Shown: positions 18,001 through 25,879, counted from the first letter of the stretch. The stretch is DNA of 64,000 nucleotides from Qipengyuania_B sp965214525 (GCA_965214525.1 OZ243959.1:2170001-2234000); one strand, 5' to 3'. The notes: a model not told the origin generated them from the letters alone. Made by a program: numbers and translations.

Positions 18001-18392
18001 TTCACCGCTGAGCGCATCGCCCAACTCCAGCATCGCGCGCGCGAAATGCGCACCAATCCGACCGAGCCGGAGAAACGCCTGTGGCGACACCTTTCGAACA
18101 GCCAACTCGGCGATCTCAAGTTCCGCCGCCAGCAGGTGATCGGCCACTACATTGCCGATTTCGTCTGCCCAGTCGGCCAAGCTGATCGTGGAGGTTGATG
18201 GCGATACGCACTCGCGGCCGATGACGCGCGGCGTGACGCCGAATTGGCGAGCTTGGCTACCGCACTCTGCGCGTGAGAAATGCGGATGATAATGGCAACA
18301 TGGACGGCGTGTTGCAGCGCATTTTAGACGTTGCGCAGGAGGCTAGCCCCCACCCCAACCCCTCCCCTGAAGGAGAGGGGCTTGAAGCATGG
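17992..18392 (+). pseudogene. DUF559 endonuclease-domain relic 1
   Basis: A Vsr/restriction-like DUF559 protein is recognisable in pieces. RIAQLQHRAREMRTNPTEPE through VIGHYIADFVCP reads from 17992. After a shift near 18168 the catalytic-type stretch LIVEVDGDTHS follows. Further shifts near 18215 and 18250 lead to YRTLRVRNAD and NMDGVLQRILDVAQE. At least three frameshifts rule out a working protein. It sits between palindromes and between copies of the sufB end, inside the suf operon. Family function is unknown; the fold is nuclease-like. Confidence 0.8.
18345..18381. repeat. GC palindrome at right end of DUF559 relic
   Basis: Reverse complement of this segment reads GCCCCTCTCCTTCAGGGGAG and then a G-rich run, matching 17964-18000 with few differences. 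The two copies are in opposite orientation on either side of relic 1. Confidence 0.65.
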
Positions 18393-18440
18393 AGGCGCAG
18401 AAGCTGTCGGCGAATTTCGCTCGAGGGGAGCGTGGGGTGA
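18393..18440 (+). repeat. degenerate second copy of the sufB 3' end
   Basis: These 48 bases align with 17881-17927 with about seven differences, including the terminal GGGAGCGTGGGGTGA. This copy has no role in sufB and has drifted. Confidence 0.7.
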
Positions 18441-18867
18441 TACTCGGAGGAGAAACTCGCATTAGCGGCGCAAAGCCTCAATGTTGATCGCTTTGAAGCC
18501 GATCTTGAGGTTAGATGGTACGTGGGGTCGATGCAAGCCTTATGGCTTGCCGAAGCAATGACTATTCGAGTACGGTCTCGATTCAGCCATTCAAATCCGA
18601 TGAGCCTCGGCACATTACTAACGGTTTAGGTCCGAGCTGCAAAACTACGAACTGATCAATGGAACGGAGGAATGTGCAGGCTACTTCGGCATCACGGAAC
18701 CACATGAATTGATAGCACGTTGTACGGTTGGGGGAACGAGCCTGTTCGACTTTACCAATTTGAGCCGAGACTTCGAAAACTGACAAAGAGCGATCAGCAG
18801 GCTTTTTGAACTCCGGTGTGCGCAGAAATTCGAGAACTCGTACGATGAGTTCGGCACGGCTTCGGCC
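18441..18867 (+). other. possible relic of an unrecognised gene, lower GC
   Basis: Two coding-like plus-strand stretches follow each other in different frames. 18441-18629 (without an ATG near its start) includes EEKLALAAQSLNVDRFEADL. 18622-18783 includes YELINGTEECAGYFGITEPH. Base composition is visibly lower in GC than the neighbours. I recognise no family. It may be a frameshifted foreign gene brought in with the DUF559 elements. From 18784 to 18867 I see nothing. Confidence 0.35.
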
Positions 18868-19376
18868 ATGACTGACCGCAAAACCCTCCAGCTTCGCGAT
18901 CCATCCGGGGACTCCGCTCCGCCGGCGCTCAAGAAAAAGGGCCGCGGGTGGGAGATTTCGGAGTCCCGCCTCGATGCGCTGCATGAGCGGGCGCGGGAGA
19001 TGCGGCGGCATTCGTCCGAGGCGCACAAGGCGCTGGCCGAGCGGTTCGCCAAGGCCGATCTTGGGCGCTACAAGTTCACCCGCCACGCGGTGGTCGGCAG
19101 CGCCATCGTCGACTTCAACTGCCATCTTCTCGGCATGGCGATCGCCATCGACGAGGAAAGCAGGACGACGCCATCGCCAGGCGGCGCGACAAGAGCCTGG
19201 AGGCGGTCGGCATCCGGGTTATGCGCATCGCGGCGTCCGACATCCTCGAGAACATGGACGCCGTGCTCCAGCGCATCACCGCCGGAATGCGGCTGCGCAT
19301 TGCGGACAAGGCCGAGGCCCGGCGCGAGCATCATCGCACGTCGCGGCCATCCCGTCCTGCACGGAGCAACGCCTGA
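18868..19376 (+). pseudogene. DUF559 endonuclease-domain relic 2
   Basis: The first part, from 18868, reads LDALHERAREMRRHSSEAHK and continues to LLGMAIAIDE. Near 19160 one base is out of register and the rest is in the next frame: DDAIARRRDKSLEAVGIRVM then ILENMDAVLQRITAG, ending at the TGA at 19374. It is homologous to relic 1, including a decayed remnant of the G-rich palindrome (GGGCCGCGGGTGGGAG) before the domain. Because of the shift, the first frame reads straight on into the following glycosyltransferase gene. That chimera is not a real protein. Confidence 0.75.
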
Positions 19377-19377
19377 C

Positions 19378-20322
19378 GTGAGCCGATGCGTTCGCCCTCA
19401 TTTGTACAGCCTGCTCTATTGCGGGGCCGCGGACGAGCGGCATGTCAATCTGCGCGTCCAAGACCCCGTGGCGACCTACGCGTTGAACGCGGTGACGCTG
19501 GCGAACTCCGCGCAGGCGGCCGGACATCGCTTCACCCTGCTGACCAATGACCGCGCGCGGGCAGAAGCGGTGCTGGCGGGTGCGGGGCTGACCGGTACGA
19601 TAAACCTTGAAGAACATGCCTTCCCGCTCGACATTCCCGCACAACTGCCGTTTCGTTCCGCCCATCACAAGCTCACCGCGCTGCGATTCCTGGCGCATGG
19701 TCCTCAGGAAGAAGCGGCCGTGCTGCTCGATTGCGACATGGTCGTGCTGCACCCGTTCGCCCTCGCGGGCGGGATCACCGTGCAGGAGTTTTCCGCCAAT
19801 ATCCTATCCGACCATGGGACGCAGGCGCTTTGCGGTGACCTGGCGCTGCTCGTGGATGCAGCGGTGCGCGAAGCGGGCTGGTATGGCGGCGGGTTCATCG
19901 GCGGATCGCGCGCGGACCTTGCCATGCTGGCCGACCGGATCGACGCGATATGGCCACGTTACGTCGAACACTGGGAGGGCCTGCGCATGCATGGGGACGA
20001 CGTACTGGTCAGCGCGGCAATCACTTCGCTTGAACAAAGCGGCGTTGCGGTTCGCCATGCGGACGATCTGACCGGGATCTACTGGTCCGGCCGGACGACC
20101 GCCCAGCTGACGCCGCTTGCGCAGTTGGAGACCCGGGCTACGCTGCATCTACCGGCGGACAAGGAGTTCCTGGCCGCCCGTGCAGGCCAGGCGTTCGATG
20201 CCCGGTCGTTCATCGCTGATTATCGCCGTCACGCCGCCGCCCGCCGCCGCCGTGCGATAGCGGCCAACACGATCGACATGCTGCGCGGCCGCACCCGGCA
20301 GCGCCTGCCCCAAATCGCTTGA
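19378..20322 (+). CDS. glycosyltransferase-like protein (GT-A / nucleotide-sugar fold)
   Basis: This 314-residue protein has the feel of a nucleotide-diphospho-sugar transferase: an N-terminal strand followed by VATYALNAVTLANSAQAAGH, a DCD motif at the DxD position in AAVLLDCDMVVLHPF, and GGGFIGG later. It has no membrane span. I chose the GTG at 19378 (VSRCVRPHLYSLLYCGA); the frame upstream belongs to the DUF559 relic. It lies inside the suf operon, 17 bases before sufC, so it is transcribed with Fe-S genes although no link between the functions is known. Acceptor and donor are unknown. Confidence 0.6.
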   Translation: MSRCVRPHLYSLLYCGAADERHVNLRVQDPVATYALNAVTLANSAQAAGHRFTLLTNDRARAEAVLAGAGLTGTINLEEHAFPLDIPAQLPFRSAHHKLTALRFLAHGPQEEAAVLLDCDMVVLHPFALAGGITVQEFSANILSDHGTQALCGDLALLVDAAVREAGWYGGGFIGGSRADLAMLADRIDAIWPRYVEHWEGLRMHGDDVLVSAAITSLEQSGVAVRHADDLTGIYWSGRTTAQLTPLAQLETRATLHLPADKEFLAARAGQAFDARSFIADYRRHAAARRRRAIAANTIDMLRGRTRQRLPQIA

Positions 20323-20339
20323 ACAACGGATCAGTGCCC

Positions 20340-21086
20340 ATGCTTTCCATTGATAACCTGCACGCCGAGGTCGGCGATACCGAAATTCTCAAAGGCCTGT
20401 CGCTCGAAGTGGCGGCGGGCGAGGTCCATGCGATCATGGGGCCGAACGGTGCGGGCAAGTCAACGCTCGCCTATGCGCTTGGCGGGCGGCCGGGATACGA
20501 GATTATTGCAGGCTCGGCGACGTTCCGGGGGCAGGACCTGCTCGATATGGAGCCGCACGAGCGGGCGGCGTCGGGGCTGTTCCTGGGTTTTCAGTATCCC
20601 GTCGAAATTCCCGGCGTCTCAAACGTCCAGTTTCTGCGCGAGGCCTTGAACGCACAGCGCGAGCACCGCGGCGAGGATCCGCTTTCCGGCGGACAGTTCC
20701 TCAAGCTTGCCAAGGAGCAGGCCGCGCTGCTGAAGCTTGATATGGAGATGCTGAAACGGCACGTGAATGTCGGCTTCTCGGGTGGCGAGAAGAAGCGTGC
20801 CGAGATGGTGCAGATGGGCATTCTCGATCCCATGTTCGCCGTGCTGGACGAGACCGATAGCGGCCTCGACATCGATGCGCTGCGCGTTGTGGGCGATGGC
20901 ATAAACACCATTATGCGCAAGCCCGACAAGGGTGTGCTGCTGATCACCCATTACCAGCGGCTACTTGATTACGTGAAGCCGGACTACGTGCATATCCTGT
21001 CGCAGGGGCGCATCGTGCGCACCGGCGGCGCCGACCTCGCCGTGCAGCTGGAGGCCGAAGGTTACGACGCGGTGATGGCGGCGTGA
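20340..21086 (+). CDS. sufC: Fe-S cluster assembly ATPase SufC
   Basis: This is the ABC-type ATPase of the SufBCD scaffold. Its 248 residues show Walker A GPNGAGKST, the family-specific LFLGFQYPVEIPGVSN, signature FSGGEKKRAEM and Walker B FAVLDETDSGLDID. I chose ATG 20340 (MLSIDNLHAEV); a TTG seven codons earlier overlaps the preceding gene. It overlaps the next gene by four bases (GTGA). Confidence 0.97.
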   Translation: MLSIDNLHAEVGDTEILKGLSLEVAAGEVHAIMGPNGAGKSTLAYALGGRPGYEIIAGSATFRGQDLLDMEPHERAASGLFLGFQYPVEIPGVSNVQFLREALNAQREHRGEDPLSGGQFLKLAKEQAALLKLDMEMLKRHVNVGFSGGEKKRAEMVQMGILDPMFAVLDETDSGLDIDALRVVGDGINTIMRKPDKGVLLITHYQRLLDYVKPDYVHILSQGRIVRTGGADLAVQLEAEGYDAVMAA

Positions 21087-21658
21087 GGAGCGAGGTGAAG
21101 GACTATACGAGCATAACGCTAGCTGAGGCGCGCCGCGAACACCTCGCGACCAGCACCACGGCGATGCCGATCGGCGGGATCGTTGCGTGGGGCGGCCTTG
21201 CCATTGCCGCGGTCGCTCTGGTGGACAGGCTGCCATACTGGGCGCCGTTCGTCGCCGCCGCAATACCCGTTCCGATCGCCCTGCTGATCGACAAGGGGCG
21301 CGGAGAACTCGGTTATTGGTCGCAAGGCAATGCCAATCCCGTGTCGCAGCTATTCATGCGCTTCATCTGGGTCGTCACGCTGCTGACCCCGTTTGTCATC
21401 ATTGCAGCCCAGGAGGCTGCCAGCACCGATCTGGTGGTGCTCGGCATGGCGCTGCTCGCCGGTATGGTTTGGGTGCCACACGGCTGGGCGGCGGACGATC
21501 CGGCCGGCTTCATCCATTTCGTGTTGCGGGCCGCACTGTGCTACGCAGCTTACCTGCTGGCACCTGAACCATTCCGCGCTGCCGCCATCGCCGCGGCAGC
21601 CGCGCTGACCTATGTGTACGCGATTGCGGCCATGCGCAAACCGGCGGAAGTGCGATGA
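21083..21658 (+). CDS. hypothetical polytopic membrane protein in the suf operon
   Basis: This is a 191-residue protein with a short polar N-terminus (TLAEARREHLATSTTAMPIG) and about five membrane spans, with a GQG-type turn GYWSQGNANPVSQLF between spans two and three. No family is recognised with confidence. It is locked into the operon on both sides: its GTG overlaps the sufC stop and its TGA overlaps the sufD start. Similar membrane genes beside sufC/sufD in other sphingomonads would suggest a conserved but unknown role. Confidence 0.6.
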   Translation: MRSEVKDYTSITLAEARREHLATSTTAMPIGGIVAWGGLAIAAVALVDRLPYWAPFVAAAIPVPIALLIDKGRGELGYWSQGNANPVSQLFMRFIWVVTLLTPFVIIAAQEAASTDLVVLGMALLAGMVWVPHGWAADDPAGFIHFVLRAALCYAAYLLAPEPFRAAAIAAAAALTYVYAIAAMRKPAEVR

Positions 21659-22425
21659 CCCAGAGCATCCTCCTGCCAACCACGAGGGACGAAGCCTGGC
21701 GCTATTCGAATACCGATGCGCTGGCCGGGATGGATCCGGGCACGTTCGACGATTGGCGGGATATCGAAGTCCCCCCCGGCGAGACATTCCGGGATTGCCT
21801 CGTCATCGAAGACCGGAACGGGCCAAGCGATACGACCGAGTTGCGGCGTTTGCGGGTGAAGATCGGCGCAGGTGCGACGTGCGAACTGTTCGCCGTTATC
21901 GCGAGCGGCAGACTGGGCCGGATCGAGATCGTCGTGACGCTTGGCGAAGGCGCGCATTTCGAGCTTGGCGGCGTGACCGTCGGCGGACGCGATACCACGC
22001 GGGAATTCGTGACGCGGGTCGCCCACGAACAGCCGAACGCGACCAGCAACCAGATTATCCGCGCGGTTCACTGGGGGCGGGGCATCGGCAACTTCCTCGG
22101 TCGGATCGACGTGGTGCGCGATGCGCAGAAGACGGACGCGGTGCAGAGCTTCAAGGGTCTGTTGCTGGAGCGCGGGGCGAGCGTCAACGCCGTGCCGCAG
22201 CTCGAAATCTTCGCCGACGACGTGAAGTGCGAACATGGCGCAACGGTCGGCCAGTTGGACGAGCAGGCGCGCTATTACATGGCGGCGCGCGGCTTGTCGC
22301 CCGAACGGGCGCGCCGGCTGCTGGTGCAGGCCTTTATCGGCGATGCCTTTGTGGCCCTCAATGACGAGGGCGAGCGCGAACGGTTGATGCGCGTGGCGCT
22401 CGACAAGCTGGAGCAGCAATTGTGA
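21655..22425 (+). CDS. sufD: Fe-S cluster assembly protein SufD
   Basis: This is the partner of SufB in the SufBC2D complex, needed for iron entry. At 256 residues it is a short SufD that keeps the beta-helix core: HEQPNATSNQIIRAVHWGRG, QSFKGLLLERGASVNAVPQL, KCEHGATVGQLDEQARYYMA and the C-terminal RGLSPERARRLLVQAFI. The N-terminal helical domain of longer SufD proteins is reduced to about 60 residues, including EAWRYSNTDAL. It overlaps its neighbours by four bases on each side. Confidence 0.93.
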   Translation: MTQSILLPTTRDEAWRYSNTDALAGMDPGTFDDWRDIEVPPGETFRDCLVIEDRNGPSDTTELRRLRVKIGAGATCELFAVIASGRLGRIEIVVTLGEGAHFELGGVTVGGRDTTREFVTRVAHEQPNATSNQIIRAVHWGRGIGNFLGRIDVVRDAQKTDAVQSFKGLLLERGASVNAVPQLEIFADDVKCEHGATVGQLDEQARYYMAARGLSPERARRLLVQAFIGDAFVALNDEGERERLMRVALDKLEQQL

Positions 22426-23711
22426 CCATGGATATCCCCTCCACTCGCCCCGAGCCAGTCGAAGGACCGGTGTCTTCGGATGATCGATGCGTCGACCAGC
22501 TCAGCTCGAGCGGGCGCGATTTCAAACAAGACTTTCCCGGTCTCGTAATGCCGGACGGCACGCCGTGGCATTATCTCGATACCGCCGCGACCGCGCAGAA
22601 GCCGCGCGCGGTGATCGATGCGATGGCGCGGGCGTTGGGCGAAGATTATGCAACCGTGCATCGCGGCGTCTACAGCCGCAGCGCGCAGATGACGCTGGGC
22701 TACGAGGCGGCGCGGCGACGGGTGGCGGACTTCATCGGCGGGCAGGAGGACGAGGTCGTCTTTACCCGCGGCGCGACCGAGGCCATCAACCTGGTCGCGC
22801 AAAGCTGGGGCAATGCGACCCTGAGGCCGGGCGACCGCATCCTGCTTAGCCAGTTGGAGCATCATTCCAATATCGTGCCCTGGCAGTTGCTATGCGAGCG
22901 AACCGGGGCAGCAATCGATGTCTGCCCGCTAACCGAGGATGGCCGGATCGATCTCGACGCGGCGGAGCAGATGCTCACCACGCGGCACAGGCTGGTCGCG
23001 TTGTGCCATGTCTCGAACGTGCTCGGCAGCGTGCTTGACGCGCGCCGTGCCGCCGATATGGCGCATGGCGTCGGGGCGAAGCTGCTGCTGGATGGATGCC
23101 AGGCCGCCCCTCGCCTGCCCCTTGACCTGCACGCGCTGGATTGCGATTTCTACGCTATCTCAGGGCACAAGCTCTACGGCCCTACCGGCATAGGGGTGTT
23201 GTGGGCCAAAGGCGCCGTACTAGAGGCGATGCCGCCGTGGGAGGGTGGCGGATCGATGATCGATAAGGTCACCTTCGCGCGCACCACCTACGCCGCGGCG
23301 CCGCAACGGTTCGAAGCCGGGACACCGGCGATCACCGAGGCGATCGCGCTTGCCGCCGCGATTGACTATGTCGAACGGGTCGGTCTGCAACAAGTCCACG
23401 CCACCGAAGCCCGGTTGGTGAAGCAGACGCGCGAAGCCTTGCGTGACATGAAAGGTGTCACGCTGTTTGGCCCGGAAGACGGCGCCGGCATCGTCAGTTT
23501 TGCGATAGAGGGGGTTCATCCGCACGATCTGGGCACCATATTGGATGAAGAGAACGTCGCGATCCGTGGCGGCCATCATTGCGCGCAGCCGCTGATGGAG
23601 CATCTGGGCGTTCCCGCCACCGCCCGCGCCAGCTTCGGCCTGTATTCCGACGCGGCGGATGTGGAGGCGCTGCTGCGCGGGATCGAGCGGACGAGAAGGA
23701 TTTTCGCATGA
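22422..23711 (+). CDS. sufS: cysteine desulfurase SufS with REP-derived N-terminal extension
   Basis: This PLP enzyme strips sulfur from cysteine for the Suf scaffold. K250 in SGHKLYG binds PLP and C387 in RGGHHCAQP is the persulfide cysteine. GTG 22422 overlaps the sufD stop and has GGAG seven bases upstream; ATG 22428 is the alternative. Normal SufS begins about 10 residues before DFPGL. Here the extra N-terminal stretch, roughly residues 5-30 (RPEPVEGPVSSDDRC and on), is encoded by an inverted pair of REP-like units kept in frame. It probably forms a disordered tail without effect on catalysis. Confidence 0.95.
   Translation: MTMDIPSTRPEPVEGPVSSDDRCVDQLSSSGRDFKQDFPGLVMPDGTPWHYLDTAATAQKPRAVIDAMARALGEDYATVHRGVYSRSAQMTLGYEAARRRVADFIGGQEDEVVFTRGATEAINLVAQSWGNATLRPGDRILLSQLEHHSNIVPWQLLCERTGAAIDVCPLTEDGRIDLDAAEQMLTTRHRLVALCHVSNVLGSVLDARRAADMAHGVGAKLLLDGCQAAPRLPLDLHALDCDFYAISGHKLYGPTGIGVLWAKGAVLEAMPPWEGGGSMIDKVTFARTTYAAAPQRFEAGTPAITEAIALAAAIDYVERVGLQQVHATEARLVKQTREALRDMKGVTLFGPEDGAGIVSFAIEGVHPHDLGTILDEENVAIRGGHHCAQPLMEHLGVPATARASFGLYSDAADVEALLRGIERTRRIFA
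22441..22514. repeat. REP-like inverted pair inside the sufS coding sequence
   Basis: The first arm, CTCGCCCCGAGCCAGTCGAAG, begins within 22441-22464. The second, at 22491-22514, reads GTCGACCAGCTCAGCTCGAG, and its complement matches the first at about 15 of 22 positions. The pattern equals the common alphaproteobacterial intergenic repeat around CTTCGACaagCTCAGggcGAG, which in this frame encodes the peptide RPEPVEG. Confidence 0.65.
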
Positions 23712-24208
23712 CCGAGACGACGGACAAGGATTTCATCGCGGCCCCCGCTCCGAACGAGGCGGTGCTGTCGAAGCCCCCGCGCGCCCGGGTTCAGGACGCG
23801 ATCGACCCGGACGAGGCACCGCGCGACAAGCTGGAGCGCAAGCGCGACTATCTCGAGGGGTTTCTGCAGAAAAAGCCCGAAGCGGTGCCGCAGGGCGAAG
23901 CAGGCGGAGCGTTGCAGGAGGCGGTGGTCGAAGCGTTGAAGGAGATTTACGACCCCGAAATTCCCGTGAACATCTACGATCTCGGGCTCATCTACGGGGT
24001 CGATGCGACCGCGGATGGCGAAGTGGTCGTCACCATGACGCTGACGACGCCGCATTGCCCGGTGGCCGAATCGATGCCCGCCGAGGTGGAACTGCGCGCG
24101 GCCAGCGTGCCGGGCGTGCGTGACGCCGAGGTCAACCTCGTGTGGGATCCGCCCTGGGGGCCTGACAAGATGAGCGATGAAGCGCGCCTCGAATTGGGGA
24201 TGTTGTGA
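23708..24208 (+). CDS. sufT: SUF-associated MIP18/DUF59 protein SufT
   Basis: This is a 166-residue accessory factor for Fe-S maturation. A charged, low-complexity N-terminus of about 65 residues precedes the MIP18 domain (EALKEIYDPEIPVNIYDLGL, MTLTTPHCPVAESM, NLVWDPPWGPDKMS), with the conserved cysteine in TPHCP. I use the ATG at 23708, which overlaps the sufS stop as ATGA; the frame is open further upstream but inside sufS. Co-transcription with sufS and sufA supports the role. Confidence 0.92.
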   Translation: MTETTDKDFIAAPAPNEAVLSKPPRARVQDAIDPDEAPRDKLERKRDYLEGFLQKKPEAVPQGEAGGALQEAVVEALKEIYDPEIPVNIYDLGLIYGVDATADGEVVVTMTLTTPHCPVAESMPAEVELRAASVPGVRDAEVNLVWDPPWGPDKMSDEARLELGML

Positions 24209-24564
24209 TGACCGGCACGAAAACCCGCGCCCGCCCCGCCGCCGTGAACCTGACGCTCGCCGCCGAGCAGCGGGTCGCGGACCTCATGGCAAAGGCGCCC
24301 GATGATGCGATCGGGGTCAAGCTGTCCACTCCCGGCCGGGGCTGTTCAGGCCTCGCCTATTCTGTCGACTATGTATCGACGGAAGAGAAATTCGACGAGA
24401 AGATCGAGACGCCCGGCGGCACCTTTTACATCGACGGCGCCTCGGTGCTCTACCTCGTTGGCAGCACAATGGACTGGGTCGAGGACGATTTCACCGCTGG
24501 TTTCGTGTTCACAAATCCCAACGCCAAGGGGGCGTGTGGCTGCGGCGAGAGTTTCATGGTATAA
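24208..24564 (+). CDS. sufA: A-type Fe-S carrier SufA/IscA (HesB family)
   Basis: This 118-residue A-type carrier delivers Fe-S clusters to apoproteins. The three ligand cysteines are in GRGCSGLAY and in GACGCGESF near the C-terminus. The start ATG shares one base with the sufT stop (TGATG); a GTG three bases earlier is also possible. It is the last clear suf gene. Confidence 0.95.
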   Translation: MTGTKTRARPAAVNLTLAAEQRVADLMAKAPDDAIGVKLSTPGRGCSGLAYSVDYVSTEEKFDEKIETPGGTFYIDGASVLYLVGSTMDWVEDDFTAGFVFTNPNAKGACGCGESFMV

Positions 24565-24577
24565 AGGCGCATGTCTT

Positions 24578-24811
24578 ATGATCGCCTATTCCGGCAAGCC
24601 CTTCGTGAACACGTGTGGACATTGCGGAAGGCTGGTTTGGACAAGGGAAGCGCGCTTGTGGAGTGGAGCCGCATTCAGCGGCATGCGGAACGTTCGCGGC
24701 GTCGCAAACCTCCCGAAGCTGGTCTACCGGTTCCCGCCGTTCCGCCGAAAGGACCGCTGCCAAGACAAGGTGGAGCCCAAGCGCCGCTGGACTTTTCTGT
24801 CTAGCGTTTGA
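24578..24811 (+). CDS. small protein with a CGHC motif, 77 aa
   Basis: This short gene follows sufA by 13 bases. It encodes MIAYSGKPFVNTCGHCGRLV followed by a basic, aromatic C-terminus, and the single CxxC could be half of a zinc ribbon or a thiol pair. I prefer this frame because its third codon positions are GC-rich and AAAGG lies about 10 bases upstream. An overlapping frame at 24571-24804 also encodes 77 residues but has poorer codon bias. The last 11 bases overlap the convergent lipoprotein gene. Function unknown. Confidence 0.45.
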   Translation: MIAYSGKPFVNTCGHCGRLVWTREARLWSGAAFSGMRNVRGVANLPKLVYRFPPFRRKDRCQDKVEPKRRWTFLSSV

Positions 24812-25229
24812 GCGCCGTCACGCAGGCCGCCCGGTCCACATCTTCCGCATCGCTCGCTCGCCTTGCCTCGACATGCGTGGCAACCGGCTCCGCTCCGGGC
24901 CGCAGCGGATAGAGATAGACGTCGAGCACGCAGGGTTTCCCGGCGAACTGCAATTTCAGCGCATCGCCTTCGGGCGTGCGCAGGCGCGGCGTTCCCAACA
25001 ACCGTTCCACCCCGCTGGCTCGTTGCCCGATCAATCCCTCCAGCCCTGCGGCTTGCATGACCGTTGGCGAGATGAACCCTGCCGAAGGCGGCGCAGGGTC
25101 GGTCGCGGGCACAGAGGCACGCGGAGCGGACGTGACCGGCGGGTTCGGGCTGGCTGACTTGGGCACGGCGGTACAGGCAGCCAGCAGCGCTGGCAGGGCA
25201 ATCACGGCAATCACTGATTTTCGGCGCAC
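24801..25229 (-). CDS. hypothetical lipoprotein, 142 aa
   Basis: The product begins VRRKSVIAVIALPALLAAC, a lipoprotein signal peptide with lipobox LAAC. A proline/serine-rich linker of about 35 residues and a compact C-terminal domain follow (AAGLEGLIGQRASGVERLLG, FAGKPCVLDVYLYP). The pattern of an SmpA/BamE-like small domain is faintly suggested by GVERLLGTPR but I would not assign it. The GTG at 25229 has GAGG upstream; the frame is open further but would remove the signal sequence. Alone on its strand. Confidence 0.65.
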   Translation of the reverse strand: MRRKSVIAVIALPALLAACTAVPKSASPNPPVTSAPRASVPATDPAPPSAGFISPTVMQAAGLEGLIGQRASGVERLLGTPRLRTPEGDALKLQFAGKPCVLDVYLYPLRPGAEPVATHVEARRASDAEDVDRAACVTALKR

Positions 25230-25359
25230 CCGGCCATCCTCTATCTGCTCGAATTTGCGTCCTTTACCTGCGCTTGCGTCAATGTCGCAAGCCTTTGGAA
25301 CCCGACCTCGATTGTCGTCGTTGAGGACATGATCCGGTGGTTTGCGAAGGAACGATGCC

Positions 25360-25866
25360 TTGGAATATCTGCCTCCTGCCCGCCTCAGTCGTGAGTTGCG
25401 CCTCGGTTCCGGAGACGACCTGAAACGCCGCCGGATCGGTATCGGCCTGTCATTCGCCGGGGCAGCCATCGGCGCCATCGTCGGCGCCTATCAGACGGGC
25501 ATCCTCAAGCGCTTGCCCGATATCTTGCCCGGCAAAGTGTTCGATGCCGAAAAAGTCGATGCTTCCGATTACGCTTACGAGAACCTGCAAATGCCCGATG
25601 GTCCGCAGATGCTGGTAAATTACGGGCTCACGGCGATGCTTCTCGCAGCGGGCGGCAAGAACCGTGCGCGGCAAGCTCCGGCTCTTCCAGTCGCGTCTGC
25701 GGCCAAGACGGTGTTCGATCTCGTCTTGGCCTTGTCGCTGGCCAAGAAGGAATGGCGCGACAACAAGGCCTTGTGCAGCTGGTGCCAGGTCGCGACGGCG
25801 ATCTCCGCGGTCAGCGTAGCCCTGTCGCTGCCTGAAGCGGTGAATGCGCTGCGCTCAGCGCGCTGA
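25360..25866 (+). CDS. hypothetical membrane protein with CSWC motif, 168 aa
   Basis: It has two to three membrane spans: one after the basic N-terminus (IGIGLSFAGAAIGAIVGAYQ), and a pair near the C-terminus holding ALCSWCQVATAISAVSVALS. A CxxC at a membrane boundary resembles the VKOR/DsbB logic. The part is short and the rest of a VKOR domain is not visible, so I leave it unassigned. The likely start is TTG at 25360, with AAGGA eight bases upstream; a TTG at 25342 is also open. Possibly related families are annotated only as hypothetical. Confidence 0.55.
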   Translation: MEYLPPARLSRELRLGSGDDLKRRRIGIGLSFAGAAIGAIVGAYQTGILKRLPDILPGKVFDAEKVDASDYAYENLQMPDGPQMLVNYGLTAMLLAAGGKNRARQAPALPVASAAKTVFDLVLALSLAKKEWRDNKALCSWCQVATAISAVSVALSLPEAVNALRSAR

Positions 25867-25879
25867 CCCGGCCATTGCC

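Noticed and set aside
16344..18119. 591-residue minus-strand frame over sufB
   Set aside because: Shadow of sufB, ending in the DUF559 relic.
18868..20322. One 484-residue protein combining DUF559 and glycosyltransferase
   Set aside because: The N-terminal part shifts out of the DUF559 frame near 19160 and the domain continues in another frame to 19376. The joint frame is an accident.
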